DNA of 6,008 bases from Chloroflexota bacterium (GCA_013154135.1 JAADDB010000234.1:1-6008); one strand, 5' to 3'. Shown: positions 1-5,744, numbered from the stretch's first letter. The notes: generated by a model not told the origin, from the letters alone. Made by a program: numbers and translations.

Positions 1-969
1 CAATTCCTCCAGAAGGCGAGAAACCCGTTCCGGGGCCACCGCGATGAGAAGTCCCCCTGAGGTCTGGGCGTCGCAGAGGAGCATTTCCAACGCCCGGGAG
101 ATCCCCGGGGGCCATTCCACCAGCCCCTTTCCCGTCAGAAAAAGCCGGTTCGCCCGACTGCCGCCCGGGAACACATCTTGACGCGCGTACTCCCACGCTT
201 CCGGCAGGATGGGGACCTGAGACGCTTCCACCTCCGCGGCCACTTGACTGGCCAAGAGCATCTCGTGCAGGTGGCCCAAGAACCCATACCCTGTGATGTC
301 CGTGGCCGCGTGGACCCCCACCGCGAGCATGGCATCCCGCGCGCCCGCGTTCAACGTGGCCATGAGCTCCACCACCCGCCGGATGTGCGCCTCCTCCGCC
401 CGACCTTGCTTCAACGCGGTGGTGATGGTGCCGATGCCCAGGGGTTTGGTCAAGACGAGCACATCCCCTACCCGGGCTCCCGCGTTGGTGATGAGCTGTT
501 GGGGATGCACAACGCCGGTCACGGCCAGCCCGTACTTGGGCTCCGCGTCATCCCACGTGTGACCGCCGAGGATCACAACCCCGGCTTCCCGGGCCTTTTC
601 CGCGCCCCCCTGGAGAACACGGGCCAGCACGGTGAGGGGTAACGTGTTGATGGGGAACCCCACCACATTCAGCGCGAAAAGGGGACGAGCGCCCATCGCG
701 TACAAGTCGCTGAACGCGTTGGCCGCGGCCACACGCCCGTAGTCGTAGGGGTCATCCACTACGGGTGTGAACACATCCACGCTCTGCACCAGCGCCACCC
801 CATCCTGCAGGAGATAGACCCCCGCGTCATCCGGCTGCGCGGTGCCGACGAGGACTCGCGGATCCTTCACTTGTGGGAGTTGATGCAGAACCTGCATCAG
901 GTCCGAAATGTGGACCTTGCTGGCTCAACCCGCGCAGCGGACCAAAGACGTCAGACGGACATCACTCAT
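1..969 (-). CDS. selD: Selenide, water dikinase SelD, selenocysteine-containing, 3' end outside window
   Basis: Makes selenophosphate from selenide and ATP, the Se donor for Sec-tRNA and selenouridine. Reading from ATG at 969, the frame stays open to position 1 (323 codons) except for one TGA at 927-925, residue 15. The context is RCAG-U-ASK, where E. coli SelD has catalytic Cys17 and Lys20; Lys18 is kept and the second, non-essential Cys is Ser. Other family motifs follow: PDDAG (46-50), SVDVFTP (63-69), NAFSD (84-88), LGGHTWDDAEPKYGLAVTG (134-152), ATDITGYGFLGHLHEML (222-238) and CDAQTSGGLL (299-308). SelD is usually about 345-350 residues, so some 20-25 C-terminal residues lie outside. The start is set by GGAGGT at 979-974, four bases upstream. 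Conservation on both sides of the TGA argues for Sec rather than a nonsense mutation. A caller that stops at TGA would probably start at Met25 (897) and lose the active site. Confidence 0.93.
881..899 (-). promoter_or_regulatory. Candidate bacterial SECIS hairpin in selD
   Basis: On the minus strand, TGATGCAG (899-892) and CTGCATCA (888-881) form a perfect 8-bp stem around a GTT loop. With the closing G-C pair open, the apex reads GGUUC. It begins 25 nt after the UGA (927-925), and the loop G lies about 33 nt after it, inside the range generally accepted for bacterial SECIS elements. It resembles the upper stem-loop of E. coli fdhF, which has a UGCAG stem and a GGU apex bound by SelB. It lies inside the coding sequence, as bacterial SECIS elements do. 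SelB recognition is inferred. Confidence 0.75.
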
Positions 970-1063
970 CGCGACCTCCATTCACCATGGCACCTGTCTT
1001 GCGGGCGTGGAGAGAACATCGGAATCCGCCGAGATGCGGCCCTATCCACCGCCCAGGGCTACC

Positions 1064-1086
1064 GGGCTCTGACAGTCGGTCAGCCC
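1064..1086. repeat. Short inverted repeat, possible operator or hairpin
   Basis: CTGAC (1069-1073) and GTCAG (1079-1083) are inverted around a 5-nt spacer. GGG (1064-1066) and CCC (1084-1086) extend it across a 2-nt bulge. It overlaps the -35 box of the upstream candidate promoter and sits about 100 nt before the selD start, so it could be an operator between the divergent units. No T-run follows on either strand, which argues against a terminator. Such short repeats also arise by chance. Confidence 0.25.
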
Positions 1087-1098
1087 AAGGCGTATGAT
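1069..1098 (+). promoter_or_regulatory. Candidate sigma70-type promoter (upstream)
   Basis: CTGACA (1069-1074) and TATGAT (1093-1098) are separated by 18 nt; each matches five of six consensus bases. Transcription would start near 1105 and run toward the folate cluster, leaving a leader of about 220 nt. The spacing is slightly long. Confidence 0.35.
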
Positions 1099-1149
1099 AC
1101 AACAGCGGTCCTCATTTCGGCGAACAGGCGCCGGGCCCGGACATCCACA

Positions 1150-1197
1150 CCCCTCCCTGGGAACCACCCCCCAACCATCTACCCCACTCCCCAGCCC
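1150..1197. other. C-rich tract; potential G-quadruplex on the minus strand
   Basis: The plus strand carries C-runs at 1150-1153, 1155-1157, 1167-1172, 1182-1185, 1189-1192 and 1195-1197 with almost no G. The minus strand therefore reads GGG, GGGG, GGGG, GGGGGG from 1197 down to 1167 with loops of 2, 3 and 9 nt. This nearly fits a four-tract G-quadruplex pattern, one loop being longer than the usual limit of seven. It lies immediately upstream of the second candidate promoter, on the template strand for the folate genes. Confidence 0.4.
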
Positions 1198-1200
1198 AAC

Positions 1201-1230
1201 ATGACCTCCGGATGGGCTCTGTGTTATACT
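1201..1230 (+). promoter_or_regulatory. Candidate extended -10 promoter for the folate cluster
   Basis: TATACT (1225-1230) matches the -10 consensus at five of six positions and is preceded by TGT (1222-1224), giving an extended -10 (TGn). ATGACC (1201-1206), 18 nt upstream, is a partial -35 box. Transcription would begin near 1237, some 90 nt before the SDR start and just ahead of the possible leader ORF. It is the best promoter-like sequence in the window. Confidence 0.5.
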
Positions 1231-1250
1231 GTAACGAGGAAGGGGTGACG

Positions 1251-1316
1251 ATGAAGCGCGCGGTCCTGTCCGCCGCGCAGATGCGCCCCCCTCGTTTCAA
1301 CCGAGAGAAGAGGTAA
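1251..1316 (+). CDS. Possible 21-residue leader peptide, unrecognised
   Basis: ATG at 1251 opens a 21-codon frame ending with TAA at 1314-1316, encoding MKRAVLSAAQMRPPRFNREKR. A purine-rich GAGGAAGGGG (1236-1245) lies at a plausible ribosome-binding distance, and the frame falls between the candidate extended -10 promoter and the SDR start, ending 11 nt before that ATG. The peptide is basic (seven Lys/Arg), with no signal peptide and no run of one amino acid such as a classical attenuator has. Translation through it could help loading at the weak SDR ribosome-binding site. It could equally be chance; I do not recognise it. Confidence 0.3.
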   Translation: MKRAVLSAAQMRPPRFNREKR

Positions 1317-1327
1317 AGGGAAAGACC

Positions 1328-2062
1328 ATGCAACTAGCCGGCAAAATAGCCCTGGTTACCGGCGGTGCCCGGCGCCTGGGCCGAGCTTTCACCCTCGCCT
1401 TGGCCAAGGCCGGGATGGATGTCATCGTCCACTACGGACATGCGGCCCAAGAGGCCGAGGAAACAGCCCGTCTGGCCCGCGAACAGGGCGTCCGCAGCGT
1501 GACCTTGGCCGCGGACCTGGAGCACGCGGAGGAGGCTCAAGCCCTCATCCCCCGCGCGATAGACCTGATCGGTCAGCCCCCCCACGTGCTGGTGAACAAC
1601 GCGGCCGTCTTCCTCCCCGGCACCGTCCGGACCACCACTCTGGAGAACTGGGTCCAGCACATGCGCCTGAACCTGCGAGCGCCCTTTCTCCTCATCCAGG
1701 CCCTGGCCAACCACCTGCCGGAGGGCACACCGGGCAAAATCGTGAACATCGCGGACTGGCGGGCCCTCTACCCGGGCCGGCAATACCTGGCCTACACCAT
1801 CAGCAAAGCCGGATTGATCACCCTGACCCAGATCGCCGCCCGGGAACTGGCCCCCCACATCCAAGTGAACGCCCTGGCCCTCGGGGCCGTCCTGCCCCCA
1901 CCGGACCGGGATGAAACATACCTCCAACGACTGGTCCAACACATTCCGGCCCGCCGCGCGGCCCGCATCGAAGAAGTCACCGACGCCCTCCTCTTCCTCC
2001 TGCGCAACGACTACGTGACAGGAGAGACCCTCCTCGTGGACGGAGGAGCGCATCTTTTCTAA
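1328..2062 (+). CDS. SDR-family pteridine reductase-like oxidoreductase (FolM/PTR1 type)
   Basis: A 244-residue short-chain dehydrogenase, full length for the family. The N-terminal nucleotide loop is T11-G-G-A-R-R16-L-G18, the TGxxxRxG variant used by NADPH-dependent pteridine reductases instead of the usual TGxxxGxG. D63, the NNAA motif (90-93) and N115 are present. The active site is D143...Y156-TIS-K160: Asp replaces the usual catalytic Ser, 13 residues before Tyr, as in PTR1 and E. coli FolM. The C-terminus has the family pattern VTGETLLVDGGAHLF. Together with folB, folK and folE downstream, this points to reduction of dihydrofolate or a dihydropterin such as dihydromonapterin. The ribosome-binding site is weak (AAAGGG, 1315-1320). 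Alternative: a generic SDR such as a 3-oxoacyl-ACP reductase homologue, less likely given the Asp and Arg signatures. The substrate is inferred. Confidence 0.8.
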   Translation: MQLAGKIALVTGGARRLGRAFTLALAKAGMDVIVHYGHAAQEAEETARLAREQGVRSVTLAADLEHAEEAQALIPRAIDLIGQPPHVLVNNAAVFLPGTVRTTTLENWVQHMRLNLRAPFLLIQALANHLPEGTPGKIVNIADWRALYPGRQYLAYTISKAGLITLTQIAARELAPHIQVNALALGAVLPPPDRDETYLQRLVQHIPARRAARIEEVTDALLFLLRNDYVTGETLLVDGGAHLF

Positions 2063-2109
2063 CGAGTAAGCAGAACCGAACTTCGTGAAATAGGAGAAGA
2101 CGAACCACC

Positions 2110-2496
2110 ATGAACGAACGGGATTGCATCTACATCGAAGACCTGCTGGTCCGCACCATTATCGGCATCAACGACTGGGAACGCCGAGAACGCCAAGATG
2201 TGCTCATCTCCCTGTGCCTCTACACGGACACCCGACCCGCAGGCCAAAGTGACGACATCCGCGATGCGCTGAACTACCGGGACGTGGCCAAACGCATCAT
2301 CCACCTGGTGGAGAACGCCCACTTTCTCCTGGTGGAACGCCTGGCCGAAGAGATCGCCCGGGTGTGCGTCCAGGAATTTCACGTCCCCCGAGTGCAAGTC
2401 CGGGTGGAAAAGCCGGGCGCGATCCGCTTCGCCAAGACCGTCGGTGTCCGCATCGAGCGGCGGGCCGAGGATTTCTCCGAGGTGGAGAATGCCTAA
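2110..2496 (+). CDS. folB: Dihydroneopterin aldolase FolB
   Basis: Converts 7,8-dihydroneopterin to 6-hydroxymethyl-7,8-dihydropterin plus glycolaldehyde in the cytoplasmic folate pathway. At 128 residues it has the normal family length (about 120). Visible family features are IGINDWERRERQDV (18-31, containing the conserved Glu24), LNYRDVAKRI (54-63), FLLVERLAEEIA (72-83) with pterin-binding Glu76, and RVEKPGAIRFAKTVGVRIER with catalytic Lys101 in the KPxA motif. AGGAG at 2092-2096 is the likely ribosome-binding site, although 13 nt is a long spacing. It starts 47 nt after the SDR stop, and its end overlaps the folK start by 8 nt, which implies coupled translation. The FolX and PTPS-III alternatives are less likely because the next gene is folK. 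Confidence 0.94.
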   Translation: MNERDCIYIEDLLVRTIIGINDWERRERQDVLISLCLYTDTRPAGQSDDIRDALNYRDVAKRIIHLVENAHFLLVERLAEEIARVCVQEFHVPRVQVRVEKPGAIRFAKTVGVRIERRAEDFSEVENA

Positions 2497-2989
2497 AGCC
2501 GTCATCGCGTTCGGTTCCAACATCCAGCCGGAACGCCACGTGCCCCTGGCCATCCAACGGTTGGGCGACCACGTGCGCATCCTGGCCATCTCCCGGGTGT
2601 ACGAAACCCCACCTGTTGGGGCTCCCCATGCCCCCACATACTGGAATGGAGCCCTGCTGGTGGAAACCGACCTCCCCCCGCGGGAACTCCACGACCGGGT
2701 CCTCCGAGGCATCGAGAAGGAATTGGGGCGTGTCCGTACCCACGATCCTTACGCACCCCGGACCATCGACCTGGACCTGGTCCTGTACGAGGGGGTGACG
2801 TCGGAAGACCCCACGTTACCCCTGCCTGCCCCCGACATCTTCCGCTACGCACACGTGGCCATCCCCGTGGCCGAAATAGCCCCGGATTGGCCCTTACCCG
2901 ATCAGCGAACCGTCGCGGATGTGGCCGAAGAACTCCGACCACAAAGCGCGGCATTTCGGGAACGAAAGGAGGTTTTCAATGACGATTGA
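2489..2989 (+). CDS. folK: 2-amino-4-hydroxy-6-hydroxymethyldihydropteridine pyrophosphokinase FolK
   Basis: Transfers pyrophosphate from ATP to 6-hydroxymethyl-dihydropterin, the FolB product, giving the substrate of dihydropteroate synthase. The protein has 166 residues, close to E. coli HPPK (159). Landmarks are AFGSN (7-11), SRVYETPPVG (35-44), YWNGALLVET (51-60) and the signature RVRTHDPYAPRTIDLDLVLYEG (81-102), where Asp94 and Asp96 match the Mg-binding DxD pair. HVAIPVAEIAPDWPLPD (122-138) is the usual C-terminal segment. I chose ATG 2489 because MPKAVIAFGSN is the natural N-terminus and GGTGGAG (2481-2487) precedes it; an upstream in-frame ATG at 2444 lies inside folB and would add 15 non-homologous residues. 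It overlaps folB by 8 nt and folE by 11 nt. Confidence 0.95.
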   Translation: MPKAVIAFGSNIQPERHVPLAIQRLGDHVRILAISRVYETPPVGAPHAPTYWNGALLVETDLPPRELHDRVLRGIEKELGRVRTHDPYAPRTIDLDLVLYEGVTSEDPTLPLPAPDIFRYAHVAIPVAEIAPDWPLPDQRTVADVAEELRPQSAAFRERKEVFNDD

Positions 2990-3581
2990 ACGATCCGATG
3001 TGCCGGAACACTGGCCCATGGAACCCCTAGAACGGCTCGTGCGTGAACTCCTCACCCTCATCGGGGAAGACCCCGAACGAGAAGGGCTCCAACGCACACC
3101 GGAACGGGTGGCCCGGATGTTCGCGGAACTGACCGAAGGCTACCGGGTCGATCCCGAAGCCCTGGTAAACGACGCGCTGTTCGACGTCTCCTACGATGAG
3201 ATGGTCCTGGTGCGCGATATTGAACTGTACAGCCTGTGCGAACACCATCTCCTGCCCTTTCACGGCTACGCACACGTGGCCTACATCCCCAACGGCCGCG
3301 TGTTGGGCCTCTCCAAGATCCCCCGGGTGGTGGAGATGTTCTCCCGTCGCCTGCAAGTCCAGGAGCGGTTGACCGAGCAGATCGCCCAATTCCTGGACGA
3401 CTTGCTCCACCCCCAAGGTGTGGCCGTGGTCATCGAGGCGGCCCACATGTGCGCCATGATGCGAGGGGTGAAGAAGGCCAACGCGCGCATGGTCACCAGC
3501 GCAATGCGGGGGATCTTCAAGAGCAACGCGCGCACCCGCAGCGAATTCCTCAGCCTCATCGGCCACGGACGTCTGCCCTGA
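2979..3581 (+). CDS. folE: GTP cyclohydrolase I FolE
   Basis: Opens GTP and forms 7,8-dihydroneopterin triphosphate, the first step of folate and other pterin synthesis. It has 200 residues. LTLIGEDPEREGLQRTPERVARMF (25-48) is the conserved N-terminal helix region. LYSLCEHHLLPFHG (83-96) supplies Zn ligands Cys87 and His90 and catalytic His89; EAAHMCAMMRGV (153-164) supplies His156 and the third Zn ligand Cys158. Hence this is the Zn-dependent FolE1 type, not FolE2. The start at 2979 is fixed by a near-perfect AAAGGAGG (2965-2972) six bases upstream, lying inside folK; an upstream ATG at 2919 would add 20 unrelated residues. It overlaps the folK end by 11 nt, and the next gene follows after 11 nt. 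The strong ribosome-binding site suggests higher translation than its upstream neighbours. Confidence 0.96.
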   Translation: MTIERSDVPEHWPMEPLERLVRELLTLIGEDPEREGLQRTPERVARMFAELTEGYRVDPEALVNDALFDVSYDEMVLVRDIELYSLCEHHLLPFHGYAHVAYIPNGRVLGLSKIPRVVEMFSRRLQVQERLTEQIAQFLDDLLHPQGVAVVIEAAHMCAMMRGVKKANARMVTSAMRGIFKSNARTRSEFLSLIGHGRLP

Positions 3582-3592
3582 GGGAGGATACC

Positions 3593-4639
3593 ATGCTACC
3601 CCTGCTCGCGGACCGGTTTAACACCCTCCGCTACGAGGAGGGAACCGTGGTCCTCCTGGACCGACGGGTCTACCCCTTCCGGCGGGAATATGTGCGCTGC
3701 CGGACGGTGGAAGAGGTGGCCCAGGCCATTGAGCACATGGTGGTCCAGGGAGGACCACCCCTGGCCTACGCGGCGGGGTTGGGCTTGGTCCTGGCCGCGG
3801 AGGAGGTGGCAGAGAAGCCGGTGGCGCAGCAACGGGAACACCTACGGGCTGCGGCCCAGCGCCTTCTCCGCACTCGTCCCACTGCGGATGACCTCTTCCA
3901 GGTGGTGCCCACCGCTCTGGCCGTGGGCGAAGCGGCCCTCCACCGGGGCGAACCCGCGGCCCGGGCCATCCTGGACTACGTGAACCAGGAAATCGAACGG
4001 GGAAACCGAGTGGCCGAAGCGTGCGGTCGCCACGCGGCCGACCTCATCCGGGATGGGGAGCGAATTCTCACCCACTGTATTCCCGGTGCCGCCCTTTGCT
4101 GGATGTTGTATGTGGCCACCCAGGAACAGGGGAAACACGTTGAACTGTGGCCCACGGAAACCCGTCCGTACCTCCAGGGCGCTCGCTTGACCGCGGCCTG
4201 CGGCCAAGAAGCCGGCGTGCCCGTCACCCTCCTCACCGATGGGATGGTGGCCCACGCCATGAGCGAAGGCCATATTACCGTGTACATCACCGCGGCCGAC
4301 CGCATCGCGCTGGACGGACATGTGGCCAACAAGGTGGGCACCCTGCAAAACGCGCTTGTAGCTCACCACTTTGGTATCCCCTATTACGTGTTGGGATACG
4401 ACGGCCCAGACCCGAACACGCGCACGGGCCAAGACATCACCATCGAGACCCGGGCTCCCGAGGAAGTCTTCCACTGCCGGGGAGCCGAGGGAACCGTGCG
4501 GGTTGCGGTGCCCGGAATAAAGGCCTACTACCCTGCGTTCGACATCACCCCGCCCCACCTCATCGAAGCCATCGTTACAGACAAGGGGGTTTATCCTCCT
4601 CGTCTGATTGCACGGTATTTGGAGGAGAGGAAGAAGTAA
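3593..4639 (+). CDS. MtnA/eIF2B-alpha-like sugar-1-phosphate isomerase
   Basis: A 348-residue protein of the family containing 5-methylthioribose-1-phosphate isomerase (MtnA), ribose-1,5-bisphosphate isomerase and eIF2B alpha subunits; these enzymes turn an aldose 1-phosphate into a ketose. MtnA-like blocks appear in order: TRPTADDLF (94-102), ILTHCIPGAAL (158-168) with the probable catalytic Cys162, ETRPYLQGARLTA (189-201), TDGMVAHAM (215-223), AADRIALDGHVANKVGT (234-250) with probable catalytic Asp236, and YPAFDITPPHLIEAIVTDKGVYPP (313-336). Length matches MtnA (about 340-370). The usual RGAPAIG loop is here QGGPPLAYAAG (52-62), so the phosphate-contacting Arg is Gln. GGGAGG (3582-3587) sets the ATG; the gap from folE is 11 nt, so it is probably co-transcribed. 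Substrate uncertain: methylthioribose-1-P, 5-deoxyribose-1-P or another. Confidence 0.82.
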   Translation: MLPLLADRFNTLRYEEGTVVLLDRRVYPFRREYVRCRTVEEVAQAIEHMVVQGGPPLAYAAGLGLVLAAEEVAEKPVAQQREHLRAAAQRLLRTRPTADDLFQVVPTALAVGEAALHRGEPAARAILDYVNQEIERGNRVAEACGRHAADLIRDGERILTHCIPGAALCWMLYVATQEQGKHVELWPTETRPYLQGARLTAACGQEAGVPVTLLTDGMVAHAMSEGHITVYITAADRIALDGHVANKVGTLQNALVAHHFGIPYYVLGYDGPDPNTRTGQDITIETRAPEEVFHCRGAEGTVRVAVPGIKAYYPAFDITPPHLIEAIVTDKGVYPPRLIARYLEERKK

Positions 4640-4657
4640 CGGTTGACGGTGGAGGTC

Positions 4658-4675
4658 GCGGACCTGTCCGCTTTT
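4658..4675 (+). terminator. Weak intrinsic terminator-like hairpin
   Basis: GCGGA (4658-4662) and TCCGC (4667-4671) form a 5-bp GC-rich stem around CCTG and are followed at once by TTTT (4672-4675). It lies 18 nt after the isomerase stop, in the longest gap between plus-strand genes. The stem and T-run are both short, so it may only attenuate transcription into the lipid kinase gene. Confidence 0.35.
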
Positions 4676-4721
4676 GCGTCAATCAGCCCAAACACCGGAT
4701 ACCCATCCAGGAGGGAGACCC

Positions 4722-5690
4722 ATGCCCGATTTCTACTGTATCATCAATCCGGCCTCTGACCGGTGGCGTTCGGGACGGCGATGGGAGACCGAGGTGGAAC
4801 CCGCCCTCAAAGCGCGCCACGTGTCCTATGAGGTGGTTTACACGACCGGCCCAGGACACGCGATGCACCTGGCAGAAGAGGCCGCGCGGTCCGGCAGGTA
4901 TGGGGCTGTTGTGTCCGGAGGAGGGGATGGGACGTTGAATGAGGTGGCCAACGGCCTGTGCCGCGCGGCGGGAGAAGGGGTCACCCTGCCCCTAGGCATT
5001 TTCCCCATCGGTTCGGGCAACGATTTCGCCACGGTCTTACAGATCCCAAAGGACCCGGAAGGAATGGTGGCCAACCTGGTGGCCGGTCACCGGCGATGGG
5101 TGGACGTGGGAGAGGTGGAGAGTCCGGATATGATGGGGCCGGTCCATCCCCGACGGTTCTTCATGAACAACTCCGGGGTGGGGTTCGAAGCCCAGGTGAA
5201 TTTGGAGAGCCGACGTGTCCAGCGATTGCGGGGGTTTCTGATTTACCTGGTGGGAGTTTTCCGCGCGCTGAAGAACTACAAACAGCCCTGGGTGCGCGCC
5301 CGGTGGGACGATGGGATGTGGGAAGGGGAGATGTTGCTCATCACCGTGGGCAACGGCCGACGGGCCGGCGGAGGCTTCTGGCTGACGCCCTTTGCCGAAG
5401 TGGATGACGGGCTGCTGGATGTGGGCATTGCCCGCGCGCTCAGCCGATGGGGCATCCTCCGTCTCCTCCCCAAGGCGATAAAGGGGGGACATGTGGATGA
5501 CCCCGCGTTTTCCCTCCGCAGAACCCGCCAACTCCACCTGGAGTTGGGACATCCCACCCCGGTGCACACGGATGGAGAAGCCATCATCGAAGCCACACGT
5601 CGAGTGGATTACCGCGTTTGGCCTCAGAAGGTGACCGTCATCAGCGACCCCCATCGGCCCCTTGCATCGCCAAAAAAGGCATCCGGGTGA
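4722..5690 (+). CDS. Diacylglycerol/lipid kinase family protein (YegS/DgkB-like)
   Basis: A 322-residue soluble lipid kinase of the DAGK-catalytic superfamily, which phosphorylates diacylglycerol, sphingoid bases or similar lipids with ATP at the membrane surface. Motifs in order: IINPASDRWRSGRRW (7-21), the NPxSG-type N-terminus; VVSGGGDGTLNEVANGL (63-79), the GGDGT nucleotide loop; LGIFPIGSGNDFATVL (91-106), the GTxNDFA-type motif with Ser for Thr; MNNSGVGFEA (148-157); GNGRRAGGGFWLTPFAEVDDGLLDV (210-234); and VHTDGE (281-286). No transmembrane segment is evident. The start at 4722 is set by AGGAGG (4709-4714), seven bases upstream; an ATG at 4674 lacks such a site and would add 16 unrelated residues. 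It follows the isomerase by 82 nt. A role in phosphatidate recycling is inferred; the lipid substrate cannot be told from sequence. Confidence 0.9.
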   Translation: MPDFYCIINPASDRWRSGRRWETEVEPALKARHVSYEVVYTTGPGHAMHLAEEAARSGRYGAVVSGGGDGTLNEVANGLCRAAGEGVTLPLGIFPIGSGNDFATVLQIPKDPEGMVANLVAGHRRWVDVGEVESPDMMGPVHPRRFFMNNSGVGFEAQVNLESRRVQRLRGFLIYLVGVFRALKNYKQPWVRARWDDGMWEGEMLLITVGNGRRAGGGFWLTPFAEVDDGLLDVGIARALSRWGILRLLPKAIKGGHVDDPAFSLRRTRQLHLELGHPTPVHTDGEAIIEATRRVDYRVWPQKVTVISDPHRPLASPKKASG

Positions 5691-5714
5691 TTCTGTCGGC
5701 CGGACGCCCACCTG

Positions 5715-5729
5715 GCGCCCCGCAGGCGC
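5715..5729 (+). terminator. Possible terminator hairpin after the lipid kinase gene
   Basis: GCGCC (5715-5719) and GGCGC (5725-5729) enclose CCGCA and are followed by GTTTCC, 24 nt beyond the stop codon. The T-run is poor, so this is a weak candidate at best; the downstream palindromes could serve instead. Confidence 0.2.
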
Positions 5730-5744
5730 GTTTCCTGTCCAGCG

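Larger units (their letters stand above)
970..1327. other. Divergent intergenic region between selD and the folate cluster
   Basis: About 360 bp without a conventional gene. It holds the selD ribosome-binding site (979-974), an inverted repeat at 1064-1086, two candidate rightward promoters, a C-rich tract (1150-1197) and a possible short leader ORF (1251-1316). I looked for a selC tRNA next to selD and for a tetrahydrofolate riboswitch before the folate genes and recognised neither. No convincing leftward -35/-10 pair for selD is visible. Confidence 0.6.

Noticed and set aside
178..642. Plus-strand open frame of 154 codons inside selD
   Set aside because: It lies antisense to clearly conserved SelD sequence and shows no recognisable motif; it is a GC-driven shadow.
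925..927. TGA in selD as a nonsense mutation or frame break marking a pseudogene
   Set aside because: It sits exactly at the catalytic Cys position where Sec is known in the family, with conserved sequence on both sides and a SECIS-like hairpin downstream; the rest of the frame is intact.
970..1100. A selC (tRNA-Sec) gene next to selD
   Set aside because: No tRNA-like cloverleaf, TTCA-type anticodon loop or T-loop GGTTCGA pattern was found on either strand.
871..1248. Plus-strand open frame of 125 codons spanning the selD 5' end and the intergenic region
   Set aside because: It is antisense to the SelD N-terminus and SECIS, has a low-complexity C-terminus, and no ribosome-binding site or motif.
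1334..2053. Long minus-strand open frame opposite the SDR gene
   Set aside because: Complement of a GC-rich gene with strong SDR motifs; its Gly/Val/Gln-rich translation has no family signature.
2060..2069. TAACGAGTAA at the SDR stop as a relic of the heptamer repeat near 5963
   Set aside because: Only slightly more than one unit is present and it overlaps a stop codon; chance is sufficient explanation.
3236..3592. N-terminal extension of the isomerase frame back into folE
   Set aside because: The extension overlaps folE in another frame, is Pro/Arg-rich without MtnA similarity, and a good ribosome-binding site marks ATG 3593.
4643..4759. Short TTG-started frame of 38 codons in the isomerase-lipid kinase gap
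   Set aside because: It uses a weak start, overlaps the lipid kinase and is too short to judge; nothing supports it beyond openness.
4147..4938. Plus-strand open frame of 263 codons overlapping the isomerase and lipid kinase genes
   Set aside because: Out-of-frame shadow of two well-supported genes; Arg/Pro/His-rich with no motif.
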